From Hyphomicrobiales bacterium (lineage in GTDB: Bacteria > Pseudomonadota > Alphaproteobacteria > Rhizobiales > Beijerinckiaceae): a DNA stretch of 29,016 nt. The stretch spans positions 1 through 29,016 of the forward strand of contig JAATEW010000157.1 of the NCBI GenBank assembly GCA_015655535.1, written 5' to 3'. Below are positions 6,101-14,397 of this stretch, one piece after another. Made by a program: the position numbers and the translations under genes. Numbering within the stretch: the stretch's first letter is position 1; each line of letters starts with the position of its first letter. The notes under the pieces are model-generated. The model was not told the origin of the DNA. It was given only the letters and a program-made list of their open reading frames with translations, and made no database searches.

Positions 6101-7725
6101 TTTGCCATGGCTCCGGCGGCCGCTTCCGATGCTGCCGGCGCTGCAGCTGCCGCGCGGGCATAGGCAGGCTCCTCACGTCTGGCCAAGAGCACCGCGAGAA
6201 CCGCAAAGAGCATCAGCAAGGCCATTAACGCCCAGGCTTCGTTCAGGGCTTTGGCCGTAGCACCCGTCTCGATCATATATTTCACTGCCATCTCGGTCTG
6301 CGAGTCGAGGGGTACCTTGCTATGGGCGACATAAGCATCCCAAGGGATGTTGAGGAAGGCCAGCACCTGACGGTCGCCTGCGATCAACTGCGTCTTGATA
6401 TCCTGCGCATGGATCGGCGCGCGCCCATAAATCACCGTGTCGATGAGCGCGAGACCGATGGCGCCGCCCAGATTGCGCATCAGATTGAACAAGGCGCTGG
6501 CGTCCGGAATCTTCGCCGCGTCGAGATGCGCAAGCGCGAGACGCGTCGGCGGCAGCAGGCAAAACATCACAGAGGCGCCGCGCACAACCTGCGGCCAAAA
6601 CATATCGTCGTAATCCGTCTGCGGCGTCTGCATAGTGCTCATGGCTGCCCCTATGGCGAAACCGGCAAAGCCGAACAGCGCAAGCCAACGCGCATCGATA
6701 CGCTGCTCCAACACGACGATGAGCGGCGTCATCGCGAGCTGCGCGAGCCCCGTGACGAGCATGATCTGGCCGACCTCCATCGCGCCATACCCGCGCACAT
6801 AGCTGAGAAAAACCGGCATCAGATAGACGGAACCGAAAAGCCCGGCCCCGCAAGCGAAGCTGAGGCAACAGCCGATCGTGAAATTGCGATCGGCGAGCCT
6901 GCGCAATTCGACCATCGGATGGCGCGCGCGCAAGCTGCGCGTAACGAAGCCGGCGAATGCCGCGAGACTTAAGCCCAGAATCGCAAGCACGGCGAGCGAC
7001 GCCCAACCGCGTCGCGGTGCTTCTTTCAAGCCGATCTCCAATGCGGCAAGGGCCACGGCGGCGAGCAGCAGACCGATAAGATCGAACTGACGCAAAAGTT
7101 TTGGCCGCGGCATCTCGCGCGGCAAAAGAAAAATCGCGGCGATCGTCGCAACCAAGCCCGGCGCGAGATTGATGGCAAATAGCGCATGCCAGGAGAATAT
7201 CTCGGTGATGCAGCCGCCGACGATAGGTCCTGTCGTCGGCGCTATAACGGCGAGTATGCCGGCAAGTCCGGTCGCGAGGTTTTGCATGCGCGCCGGAAAC
7301 AGGAGGAATACAGCGGCGAAGACGGCGGGTATCAACACGCCGCCGGAAAAACCCTGCGCAATGCGCCAGCCGATGAGCGCTTCGAAACTTCCGCTACCGG
7401 CGCAGCCGAGCGAAGCCAGCGTGAAGATTGCCAGCGCCGCGACGAAGAGCCAGCGCATGGTCATCACGCGCATCAAAAAACCGGTGAGCGGGATCGCGAT
7501 GACTTCGGCGATGAGATAAGCGGTCTGAATCCAGCTCGTCTGATCCGGCGAGATCGCAAGCGCGCGTTGAATGGTGGGCAGCGATGTCGCCACGACCTGC
7601 ACATCCAGAATCGCCATGAACATGCCCGTGCACACGGTCACGAATCCGGCCCATGCGCGCATGCTGCCTTGCGGCTCGCCTAACTCTTTGAAGGGGCGCA
7701 AGACCGAAACTGCCTCTGGCTGCAT
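6097..7725 (-). CDS. DHA2-family MFS efflux transporter (EmrB-like)
   Basis: This integral membrane protein of about 542 residues has many hydrophobic segments. The DHA2 hallmark first helix (GMFMAILDVQVVATSLPTI) is followed by SPDQTSWIQTAYLIAEVIAIPLTGFL and motif-C-like GPIVGGCITE. The length suits a 14-helix EmrB-type drug/H+ antiporter. An Ala-rich tail closes the protein. The chosen ATG (7725) gives a normal N-terminus. Frames opening at 7794, 7803 or 7917 would add an Arg/Ala-rich leader, and the last of these overlaps the 2Fe-2S gene. It is coupled by ATGA to the PKS gene and probably exports the polyketide or a toxic intermediate. No EmrA-type partner is present. Confidence 0.9.
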   Translation of the reverse strand: MQPEAVSVLRPFKELGEPQGSMRAWAGFVTVCTGMFMAILDVQVVATSLPTIQRALAISPDQTSWIQTAYLIAEVIAIPLTGFLMRVMTMRWLFVAALAIFTLASLGCAGSGSFEALIGWRIAQGFSGGVLIPAVFAAVFLLFPARMQNLATGLAGILAVIAPTTGPIVGGCITEIFSWHALFAINLAPGLVATIAAIFLLPREMPRPKLLRQFDLIGLLLAAVALAALEIGLKEAPRRGWASLAVLAILGLSLAAFAGFVTRSLRARHPMVELRRLADRNFTIGCCLSFACGAGLFGSVYLMPVFLSYVRGYGAMEVGQIMLVTGLAQLAMTPLIVVLEQRIDARWLALFGFAGFAIGAAMSTMQTPQTDYDDMFWPQVVRGASVMFCLLPPTRLALAHLDAAKIPDASALFNLMRNLGGAIGLALIDTVIYGRAPIHAQDIKTQLIAGDRQVLAFLNIPWDAYVAHSKVPLDSQTEMAVKYMIETGATAKALNEAWALMALLMLFAVLAVLLARREEPAYARAAAAAPAASEAAAGAMAK

Positions 7726-7733
7726 CAGCCGAT

Positions 7734-7745
7734 ATATTATAATAT
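7734..7745. promoter_or_regulatory. AT-only 12-bp palindrome before the MFS-PKS operon
   Basis: ATATTATAATAT is a perfect palindrome containing TATAAT on the minus strand, 10 bases before the chosen MFS start. No correctly spaced -35 element is visible, so an operator or a DNA-melting element is as likely as a core promoter. Confidence 0.3.
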
Positions 7746-7822
7746 TTTGAGGTGCGGCAACCCCGCTCACGCTCCTGTGCTCGGCCGCGCGCATAAACGC
7801 CATCGACGGCCGCGCTGCGGCA

Positions 7823-8302
7823 TCAGGACGCGGAGCCTGCGCGCGCGCCGCGCTGGACCGCACGGACGATACGCGACTGCGCACCGCAACGGCAGGCATT
7901 ATTGGCAAGCGCCTCACGAATATCGGCCGCGCTCGGGTTGCGTCTTTTGGCGAGCAAAGCCGCCGACTGCATGATCATGCCATTGATGCAGGAGCCGCAT
8001 TGCATAGCCGGTTCGCCGATGAAGGCCTGCCGCAGCGGATGCGGATGGTCCGGCGATCCCAGTCCCTCCAAGGTCACGATCTTTTGCGCCGGCGACAGCG
8101 CGGATAAAGGCACCATGCAAGAGCGCACCGCTTCGCCGTCGATATGGATGGTGCAAGCGCCGCATTGGCCGAGCCCGCAGCCAAAGCGCGGGCTATCCAG
8201 ATCGAGTTCATTCCGCAGAACGAAGAGCAACGGCATGCCGGGATCATCGACCTCGACCGTGACGGCCTGCCCGTTGACATCCAAGGGAACAGACTGTGGC
8301 AT
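7823..8302 (-). CDS. Small 2Fe-2S subunit-like protein of the xanthine dehydrogenase family
   Basis: This 159-residue protein has two [2Fe-2S] modules. The plant-type ferredoxin cluster uses Cys42, 47, 50 and 62 (FGCGLGQCGACTIHIDG). The helical-domain cluster uses Cys102, 105, 137 and 139 (QCGSCINGMIM and NACRCG). This matches electron-transfer subunits such as IorA, NicA or CoxS. The usual G-T-Y/Q-R after CRCG is GAQSR here. A GGGGGA ribosome binding site precedes the ATG. These subunits normally sit beside a molybdopterin large subunit, but the next gene downstream is an MFS transporter and the upstream neighbour is divergent, so it looks orphaned. The partner may be encoded elsewhere. Confidence 0.9.
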   Translation of the reverse strand: MPQSVPLDVNGQAVTVEVDDPGMPLLFVLRNELDLDSPRFGCGLGQCGACTIHIDGEAVRSCMVPLSALSPAQKIVTLEGLGSPDHPHPLRQAFIGEPAMQCGSCINGMIMQSAALLAKRRNPSAADIREALANNACRCGAQSRIVRAVQRGARAGSAS

Positions 8303-8480
8303 TGTCCCCCTTAAGATCGGACGTTCATGAAACGGGCTTAAGTGTGCGCGAGCCTTTCGAAAATGTCACCTCTTTGGCGAGGACCTTAACCTCTCTGGCT
8401 TAGAATGTTCATTTATCGCGCGTGAGCAGGGGCGTTATCGATCCACGGTTATGAAACCGTCATCATCCAAAGGAGACGAC

Positions 8481-9011
8481 ATGGTTGAAAGCAAACCTGG
8501 AGAGCTCAAGACGGATCATCTGCCGCCGGTTCTTCACGCTGCCGAAACGCAACTCGTCCACTCGGCCAGCCGAATCTTTCTGACCATCGAGCAACTCATT
8601 TATATCATGCTTGGAGCCATATTGGCCCTCACGGCCATATTGGCGCTCGCCGGCACGGCCGAGCTCTTATGGACAGGCCTGCAAAATTGGCAAGGCACGA
8701 CAGCCGTCATCGAGGTGATGGACCGACTGCTTTTCGTGCTGATGCTGATCGAGATCCTTTATACGATCCGCGCTTCGCTGCAGTCCGGCACATTGAGCGC
8801 CGAACCCTTCCTGATCGTTGGCCTGATCGCATGTATCAGGCGAATTCTCGTCATCTCGCTCGAAAACTCGGATATTGCGCAGCCCGCCAAATGGTCGGCC
8901 GAACGCGCCGAACTGTTCCAAGCCGCGATGATCGAGCTCGGCGTGCTGGCCTTTCTCATCATCGTCATGGTCACTGCGATCTATCTCGTACGCAAACACA
9001 GGCTGTCGTGA
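8481..9011 (+). CDS. PsiE-family (phosphate-starvation-inducible) membrane protein
   Basis: This 176-residue protein has four predicted transmembrane helices (about IEQLIYIMLGAILALTAILAL, MDRLLFVLMLIEILYTI, PFLIVGLIACIRRILVIS and IELGVLAFLIIVMVTAIYLV) and the LIACIRRILVIS segment seen in PsiE-like proteins. The start follows a strong AGGAG at good spacing; an in-frame ATG 30 bases earlier lacks one. PsiE is named for phosphate-starvation induction in E. coli, but its biochemical role is not known. I see no convincing Pho box in the 178-bp upstream region. It is convergent with the encapsulin gene. Confidence 0.8.
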   Translation: MVESKPGELKTDHLPPVLHAAETQLVHSASRIFLTIEQLIYIMLGAILALTAILALAGTAELLWTGLQNWQGTTAVIEVMDRLLFVLMLIEILYTIRASLQSGTLSAEPFLIVGLIACIRRILVISLENSDIAQPAKWSAERAELFQAAMIELGVLAFLIIVMVTAIYLVRKHRLS

Positions 9012-9064
9012 GCCTGCCACAGCGGGAAAGCCCACCTAATGCGGTGCGATGATGACAGATCCCG

Positions 9065-9874
9065 TCAGGCCTTCGGCGCAGGCGCCAGCGTGACGGAGGC
9101 TTCCGTCGTCAGCAACAGGAAGGTGAAGCTCTCCTGGAGATAGAGCTGAACTGTCGTGTCCGTGTGATTGAGGTAGCCGATCGAGACATCCTGCCCGATG
9201 TGCAGATCGAAATCGCCGCCGCGCGTCGTCAGCACCACGGCGCCTTCGATCGCCGGAGCCCAGATGATCTCGGTCTCGATCAGCCGCTTGATGTGCTGCA
9301 GGATCGGATAGCCATTGTCGCTCGACTCGGCAAGCGCCGTATAGGCCTGCGCACCGAGCAGGACCTGATAGGGTCCGTTGACGCCGACAAGCCGCAACTG
9401 GCTCAAGGCCTGCGCGATCGCATCGGGAAATTGCCGCACGTCGTCCGGCAAGGTCATGGGCGGATTGCTGCTCCCCGGCCGGATGCCGGTGATGTCGCCC
9501 GCCGGATAGCCTTCGAAAATGGCGCGATCTTCGGTGAAGGCCAATTTGAGCGCCGCGTCTTTCGCCGGCTGCCAATCCGAGTCATTGGCGCCGCGCTCGA
9601 CATCGTCGATCTGCTGGCGGTCCAACTCGAAAGGCACCCGCACTTCAACGAGCGGCTTCACCTCGCGCTGGCGCGTGATGATGCCATTGCCCGGCCCCGA
9701 AATCACCTTGAGGTGGCCGGTGCCGACGGCGGAGAGAGCTGTTCCGGCCGGTCCCTGCAAATCGACGACGCGCCTTGCCGCGAAATAACGCTTCAGCGTC
9801 CGCGTCGCTTCTTCTTCGATTTGAGCCCAGGCCTCATCGGAGATGGGTGCAAGTTCACGATGCAGATTGTTCAT
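9065..9874 (-). CDS. Encapsulin shell protein (family 1, HK97 fold)
   Basis: This 269-residue protein has the conserved encapsulin opening MNNLHRELAPISDEAWAQIE. Later come GYPAGDITGI and the E-loop/A-domain region typical of family 1 shell proteins. The length fits the T=1 (60-subunit) group. Encapsulins self-assemble into protein nanocompartments in the cytosol and take in cargo through C-terminal peptides. The ATG overlaps the DyP peroxidase stop (ATGA), so cargo and shell are translated in sequence. The C-terminus ends TLAPAPKA without an extra domain. Confidence 0.95.
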   Translation of the reverse strand: MNNLHRELAPISDEAWAQIEEEATRTLKRYFAARRVVDLQGPAGTALSAVGTGHLKVISGPGNGIITRQREVKPLVEVRVPFELDRQQIDDVERGANDSDWQPAKDAALKLAFTEDRAIFEGYPAGDITGIRPGSSNPPMTLPDDVRQFPDAIAQALSQLRLVGVNGPYQVLLGAQAYTALAESSDNGYPILQHIKRLIETEIIWAPAIEGAVVLTTRGGDFDLHIGQDVSIGYLNHTDTTVQLYLQESFTFLLLTTEASVTLAPAPKA

Positions 9875-10947
9875 GACGAATTTCCTTTGAGGGAGCCGAT
9901 GCCGAGCGAACCGTCGCGCACCGGTGAAACGAGCTGTGCCGAAGTCACCGTGGACGTGTCGGCGGGAGATGCCGCCGGAGCCGGATCGCCGGGCGTCACA
10001 TTGTCCAGAAAGGTGCTGGTCGGCACGAAAAACAGGGTGCCGGTGACGGCTTTGCTGAAATCGAGCAGCCGGTCGTAATTGCCGGGGGGGCGGCCGATGA
10101 ACATATTTTCAAGCATCTGCTCGATCGTTCGCGGCGTGCGGCAATAGCCAATGAAATAAGTGCCGAACTCGCCCTGCCCCGGCGTGCCGAAGGGCCGGTT
10201 CTCACGCAGGATCTTCTTCTCTTCGCCGTTTTCGACGATCGTCGTCAGCGCATTATGCGCGTAAGTCGGCTTGACGGTATCGTCGAGTTCGACGTTCGCA
10301 AGTTTTGTGCGGCCGATGATCTTTTCCTGCACTTCGGTCGGCAGACTGTTCCAACCCGCCATGTCATGCAGATATTTTTGCGTGATGACATAGCTGCCGC
10401 CGGTGAACCCTGGGTCTTCCGCCCCGATCAATATGGCGTCGATCGCCTCCTGATCGGCCGGATTTTCCGTGCCGTCGACAAAGCCCAGCAAATCGCGATT
10501 GTCGAAATATTGAAAGCCTTGCACTTCTTCGGCAACCGTAATGGAGGTTCCGAGCCGTTCGAGGATCAATGTTTCCAATTCGAAGCAGAGATCCATGCGA
10601 TCGGCGCGAATATGGAACAAGAGATCGCCCGGCGTCGCGACAGCGTGGCGCGTGTCGGCGATGATCTCGCGGAAAGGATGGAGCTCCAAAGGCCGTTCGG
10701 CCGCGCCAAACAGCCGATCCCATGCCGAAGACCCAAATCCCATCACGCAGGTGAGGCCGCTGTCCGGATCGCGAAATCCGACCGTGCGGACGAGCGCGGA
10801 CAAATCCGCGCAGAGAGATTTGACTGTCGCGGCATCGGCATCGGCAGGGTTCACCGTTACCACCAGAAAGATCGCCGCGCGCGTCATCGGCGTCGAGATT
10901 TTCTGAAGGACCGCGGCCGCGCTATTGGCTGAAGGTGGCGTAATCAT
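9871..10947 (-). CDS. DyP-type heme peroxidase, encapsulin cargo
   Basis: This 358-residue dye-decolorizing peroxidase has the distal Asp158 in GFVDGTENP and a proximal His231 in PTYAHNAL. Arg248 and Asn250 lie in ILRENRPFG, all at positions matching the well-studied DypB pattern within a few residues. After the catalytic domain comes a Pro/Ala/Thr-rich linker (about 317-340) and the C-terminal peptide DGSLGIGSLKGNSS, which matches the known encapsulin-loading tag of DyP cargos (core LGIGSLKG). The ATG at 10947 is kept because the DyP domain begins soon after it. Its ribosome binding site is weak. The peroxidase probably acts inside the encapsulin shell on an unknown substrate under oxidative stress. 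Confidence 0.96.
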   Translation of the reverse strand: MITPPSANSAAAVLQKISTPMTRAAIFLVVTVNPADADAATVKSLCADLSALVRTVGFRDPDSGLTCVMGFGSSAWDRLFGAAERPLELHPFREIIADTRHAVATPGDLLFHIRADRMDLCFELETLILERLGTSITVAEEVQGFQYFDNRDLLGFVDGTENPADQEAIDAILIGAEDPGFTGGSYVITQKYLHDMAGWNSLPTEVQEKIIGRTKLANVELDDTVKPTYAHNALTTIVENGEEKKILRENRPFGTPGQGEFGTYFIGYCRTPRTIEQMLENMFIGRPPGNYDRLLDFSKAVTGTLFFVPTSTFLDNVTPGDPAPAASPADTSTVTSAQLVSPVRDGSLGIGSLKGNSS

Positions 10948-11144
10948 AAGACCGGAGTTCGTGAGCTATCGAACATGCAAAGCGGTTTGCAAACTTAAAG
11001 TCTGTCCGCTGTGAAATATGACGATCAAATGAAGTCTTGACGCAGTGACCGTGCTGCGGACCAGTCTTCAACGCTTGGTCGATCGGCCGCGAAGCTAATC
11101 ATTGCCTCAATCAAGGTCAAGCTTAAGAAAAAGGAGGTCGAGCA

Positions 11145-11624
11145 ATGCCCAAGGTTCAACTATTTGCCTCAAGGGCTGGAAAGTTGCTCGTACTCGTCGC
11201 CGCGATATTTCTATCGGGAGGTTTTGCCATGGCCGCGGATGGATTGACGACAGTCGCAAGCAGCTTTGCGCCCAAGGAAACAATGGACAGGCTCGAGGCC
11301 GAAATCGCGGCCAAGGGCCTCACTTTATTCGCCCGCATCGATCATTCGGCAGGCGCGGCCGAAGTCGGCCTGCCCCTGCGCCCGACGGTGCTTTTCATCT
11401 TCGGCAACGCGAAGGGCGGCACGCCCTTGATGCAGGCGGTTCAAACAACGGGCATCGACTTGCCGCTGAAAGTGCTGGTCTGGCAGGATGAGAAAGGGGT
11501 GACACAGGTCTCCTATAATGATCCGGCCTGGATCGCGAAACGGCACGGCGCCGAAAACGATCAAATTGTAAATGCCCTGACCGGGGCGCTTCATGCGATC
11601 GTGCAAAAAGCGACCATACCCTGA
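11145..11624 (+). CDS. DUF302 family exported protein
   Basis: This 159-residue protein has a Sec signal peptide (positive n-region, LLVLVAAIFLSGGFAMAA, probable cleavage after AMA near residue 30). A DUF302 domain follows: SSFAPKETMDRLEAEIAAKGLTLFARIDHSAGA, then RPTVLFIFGNAKGGTPLM and VSYNDPAWI. A strong AAGGAGG lies 7 bases before the ATG. DUF302 proteins are small, often periplasmic, and often found with sulfur or redox genes; their biochemical role is unknown. The gene is divergent from the encapsulin operon and 50 bp before the MBL-fold gene on the same strand. Confidence 0.85.
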   Translation: MPKVQLFASRAGKLLVLVAAIFLSGGFAMAADGLTTVASSFAPKETMDRLEAEIAAKGLTLFARIDHSAGAAEVGLPLRPTVLFIFGNAKGGTPLMQAVQTTGIDLPLKVLVWQDEKGVTQVSYNDPAWIAKRHGAENDQIVNALTGALHAIVQKATIP

Positions 11625-11674
11625 TCGTTTTCAGCACATTCGAAGTTTGGCATCGAGATCAACAGGACGCCGCC

Positions 11675-12643
11675 ATGTCTCTTTCACATGCAAAAGCACC
11701 GACGCGCCGGACCTTCTGTCTTTGTTGCATGGCCGCGCCTTTCGCGGCCACGGGCGCATGGCTGACGCCAAGCGAAGTCTTTGCTCAGGCCCGCGCCATT
11801 GTGCTGTTCATAAAGGCGGATGCCAAAAGCGCCGACATCATCGTCCATCCGCTCCGCGGTAACATTTTTGTGCTGGAGGGCTCCGGCGGCAATATAGCCG
11901 CGGTCGCGGGTAAAGAGAGCAAGCTTCTCGTCGATGCGGGCATAGGCGTGTCGCGGCCGCGGATCTTCGCGGCTTTGCAAGCCCTCGGCCAGGCCCCGGT
12001 CAAGCGCCTGATCAACACTCATTGGCATTTCGATCATACCGACGGCAATGAATGGATCCATTCGATCGGCGCCGAAATCCTCGCGCATGAAAACACCCTC
12101 AAGCGGCTCTCGACGGCGCAGCGGGTGGAGGGCTGGGTTTCCGACTTTCCACAAGCTCCGTCAGGCGCCATGCCGACAGAGGTCTTCGCCGACGAGAAGA
12201 TCCTCAAGCACGAAGACAATACGCTCGCGCTAAAATATTACGGCCCGGCGCATACGGACGGCGACATTTCGGTCCTCTTCACCGAAGCCGATATTCTCCA
12301 CACCGGCGACATCTATTGGAACGGCATCTACCCGTTCATCGACTATTCGACCGGCGGCAGCATAAACGGCACGATCAAGGCGGCCGAAGCGAGCCTGGCG
12401 ATGATCACGGACAAGACCATCGTCATCCCGGGGCATGGCCATCCGGTCAGCAATAAGTCCGAGCTGCAAGCCTATCGCGACATGCTGGTTACCATCCGCG
12501 ACAATGTCGCCGGCCTCAAGGAACAGGGCCGCTCTCTGGACGAGATTTTGGCGGCCCAACCGACCGCTGCCTATGACGACAAATGGGGCAATTTCGTCAT
12601 CGACCCGAAGTTCTTCACCCGGCTGGTCTATGAAGGCGTCTGA
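11675..12643 (+). CDS. Tat-exported metallo-beta-lactamase-fold hydrolase
   Basis: This 322-residue protein opens with a twin-arginine-like signal (PTRRTFCLCCMAAPFAATGAW, ending near VFAQA). The metal-binding set of the MBL fold follows: THWHFDH (His116, His118, Asp120, His121), then AHTDGD, HTGDIYWNG and GHGHP. Such exported MBL proteins act as periplasmic hydrolases; the substrate cannot be read from sequence. A short AGGAC precedes the ATG. It follows the DUF302 gene by 50 bp and may share its transcript. Beta-lactam hydrolysis should not be assumed. Confidence 0.88.
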   Translation: MSLSHAKAPTRRTFCLCCMAAPFAATGAWLTPSEVFAQARAIVLFIKADAKSADIIVHPLRGNIFVLEGSGGNIAAVAGKESKLLVDAGIGVSRPRIFAALQALGQAPVKRLINTHWHFDHTDGNEWIHSIGAEILAHENTLKRLSTAQRVEGWVSDFPQAPSGAMPTEVFADEKILKHEDNTLALKYYGPAHTDGDISVLFTEADILHTGDIYWNGIYPFIDYSTGGSINGTIKAAEASLAMITDKTIVIPGHGHPVSNKSELQAYRDMLVTIRDNVAGLKEQGRSLDEILAAQPTAAYDDKWGNFVIDPKFFTRLVYEGV

Positions 12644-12774
12644 AGATCACGGACTATTGAGGGCAGCGTCGGCCAGGCTTTGAGCTTCGGTCAGGTGCAA
12701 AAGGGTCGGCAGCGGCCAATATTAAGAGCGCAAACACCCGGATTTTCATCCAGCCATCTCAGAAAGCCGCCGCG

Positions 12775-13191
12775 ATGACGAATACAGAAATCTATAGCCA
12801 AGCCGGGGACGCGGAAAACCGCGATGTTCTGCGCTCCATGCTGCGCGGTTTCCAGTGCCGCTGTCCGCGCTGCGGCGAAGGCGCCATTTTCAAGTCCTAT
12901 CTCGAAGTCAACGACCATTGTCCGGTATGCAAACTGGCGCTCTTCCATCAAAGAGCCGATGACGCAGCCCCCTATTTCGTGATCTTCATCGTCGGTCATA
13001 TCATTATTGGCAGCATGCTTTTCGTCGACAGCACCTGGCATCCGGCGGTTTGGCTTCAGACGCTCTTCTGGATTCCGCTGACCATTATTTTGTCGCTTCT
13101 CTTATTGCCGCGCATCAAGGGGGCGATCATCGGCCTTCAATGGGCCAATCGCATGCATGGATTTGATGGCGGCACCGACAGCGCGTCTTGA
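12775..13191 (+). CDS. DUF983 zinc-ribbon membrane protein
   Basis: This 138-residue protein has an N-terminal zinc-ribbon-like Cys pattern (QCRCPRCGEG with Cys28, 30 and 33, then CPVC with Cys49 and 52). Two hydrophobic helices follow (about PYFVIFIVGHIIIGSMLFV and WLQTLFWIPLTIILSLLLL). This is the DUF983 layout, widespread in alphaproteobacteria. No function is established. It stands alone, with a 131-bp gap upstream in which I see no clear signal. Confidence 0.88.
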   Translation: MTNTEIYSQAGDAENRDVLRSMLRGFQCRCPRCGEGAIFKSYLEVNDHCPVCKLALFHQRADDAAPYFVIFIVGHIIIGSMLFVDSTWHPAVWLQTLFWIPLTIILSLLLLPRIKGAIIGLQWANRMHGFDGGTDSAS

Positions 13192-13338
13192 TGCGTTGCC
13201 AGGCGGCTTGCGAAATCATCGCGTAACACATAGTCTTCCACATTATTTAAATCATTCGCAGCAAGGCGAAGGTGGGTACGATCGAACTCACCGTCGCGCG
13301 GCAAAATCGGTTTGATTCAATGCTGTTGTTGTCCCGCA

Positions 13339-14391
13339 ATGGATAATCTGTCCGTTCAAATCCCCGGCCTGATCCCGGAAGCTCCCTCGCCTTGGGAGGT
13401 CGTGCCGCAAGGCGAAGCCCAGGCGACACAGGCGATCGAGGCCGCGCTTGCCGCGCAAGTGCGCACCGCCGCCGTGAACGCCCCCGCTCGTCGGGATGCG
13501 CATCCCAAGGCGCATGGCTGCGTCACGGCCGAATTTCGCGTGCTCGACGATTTGCCCGCATCCCTGCGCGCCGGCGTCTTCGACCAGCCTCGCACCTATC
13601 AGGCCTGGGTCCGCTTCTCGAACGGCTTCGAGACGCCGCGCGACGACAAGATCGGCGATGCGCGCGGGATGGCGATCAAACTGATGGGCGTCGAGGGCAG
13701 CCCGTCGGGCACGCAAGATTTTCTGATGATCAACAACCCGACCCTTTTCGTCCGCGACGCCGTGGATTACGTCGCCTTCCAGTCGGCGGGCAGCAATTTG
13801 CTGCGGTTTTTCTTTCCGAGCTGGAATCCCTTCACGTTCCGCCTGCGCGAACTTTGGGTGATGCGCGCAACCATCAGTCAAACCGTCACCAATATGCTGA
13901 ACATCCGCTATTGGAGCGTCACGCCTTATCTTTTTGGCGACATGCCCTGCAAATTCTCGGCGAAGCCCTCAGGGCCCGCATTCGCGTTCAACGCAACCGT
14001 GGGTCCGAATTTTCTCCGCGACAATCTAGCGAAATCGCTGAGCTCGGCCGAAGCGGCATTCGATTTCTGCGTTCAGCTTCGAACCAAGCCGGAGTCGATG
14101 CCGGTCGAGGATCCGAGGATCGAATGGCGCGAACCTGACTCGCCCTTCATTCCGGTTGCGCACATCACGATCCCGAAGCAGAGCTTCGAGACGCCGGAAC
14201 AGACGGCCTTTTGCGAAAATCTTTCCTTCACGCCTTGGCATGGTCTCGATGCGCATCGGCCGCTCGGCGGCATCAACCGCGTGCGCAGAGCGGTCTATGA
14301 AACGATCTCGCGGCTTCGCCATGACATCAACGGCACCCCGCGCCAAGAGCCGACGGCTTCTCCCACCCATATAAGGCCGTCCTCGGTTTAG
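13339..14391 (+). CDS. Catalase-like heme protein (SrpA-related family)
   Basis: This protein of about 350 residues has the catalase-like core: HPKAHG (about 55-60, the first His aligns with the distal His), WVRFSNG, DARGMAIKLMG and QDFLMINNPTLFV. It lacks the long N- and C-terminal parts of true catalases, as is usual in this group. The typical proximal-Tyr motif of monofunctional catalases is not evident. Members may be peroxidases or lipid-hydroperoxide enzymes. The start is uncertain: the frame also allows a TTG at 13312, whose extra residues (MIQCCCCPA) look artefactual, so the ATG at 13339 is preferred. The gene converges with the diguanylate cyclase 6 bp away. Confidence 0.82.
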   Translation: MDNLSVQIPGLIPEAPSPWEVVPQGEAQATQAIEAALAAQVRTAAVNAPARRDAHPKAHGCVTAEFRVLDDLPASLRAGVFDQPRTYQAWVRFSNGFETPRDDKIGDARGMAIKLMGVEGSPSGTQDFLMINNPTLFVRDAVDYVAFQSAGSNLLRFFFPSWNPFTFRLRELWVMRATISQTVTNMLNIRYWSVTPYLFGDMPCKFSAKPSGPAFAFNATVGPNFLRDNLAKSLSSAEAAFDFCVQLRTKPESMPVEDPRIEWREPDSPFIPVAHITIPKQSFETPEQTAFCENLSFTPWHGLDAHRPLGGINRVRRAVYETISRLRHDINGTPRQEPTASPTHIRPSSV

Positions 14392-14397
14392 AGCCCG

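Noticed and set aside
7726..7917. Longer MFS start overlapping the 2Fe-2S gene
   Set aside because: The extra residues are Arg/Ala/Ser-rich and not typical of DHA2 transporters; the usual N-terminus begins near 7725.
12644..12774. Intergenic stretch between the MBL-fold and DUF983 genes
   Set aside because: I searched for promoter, terminator and small frames and saw nothing convincing.
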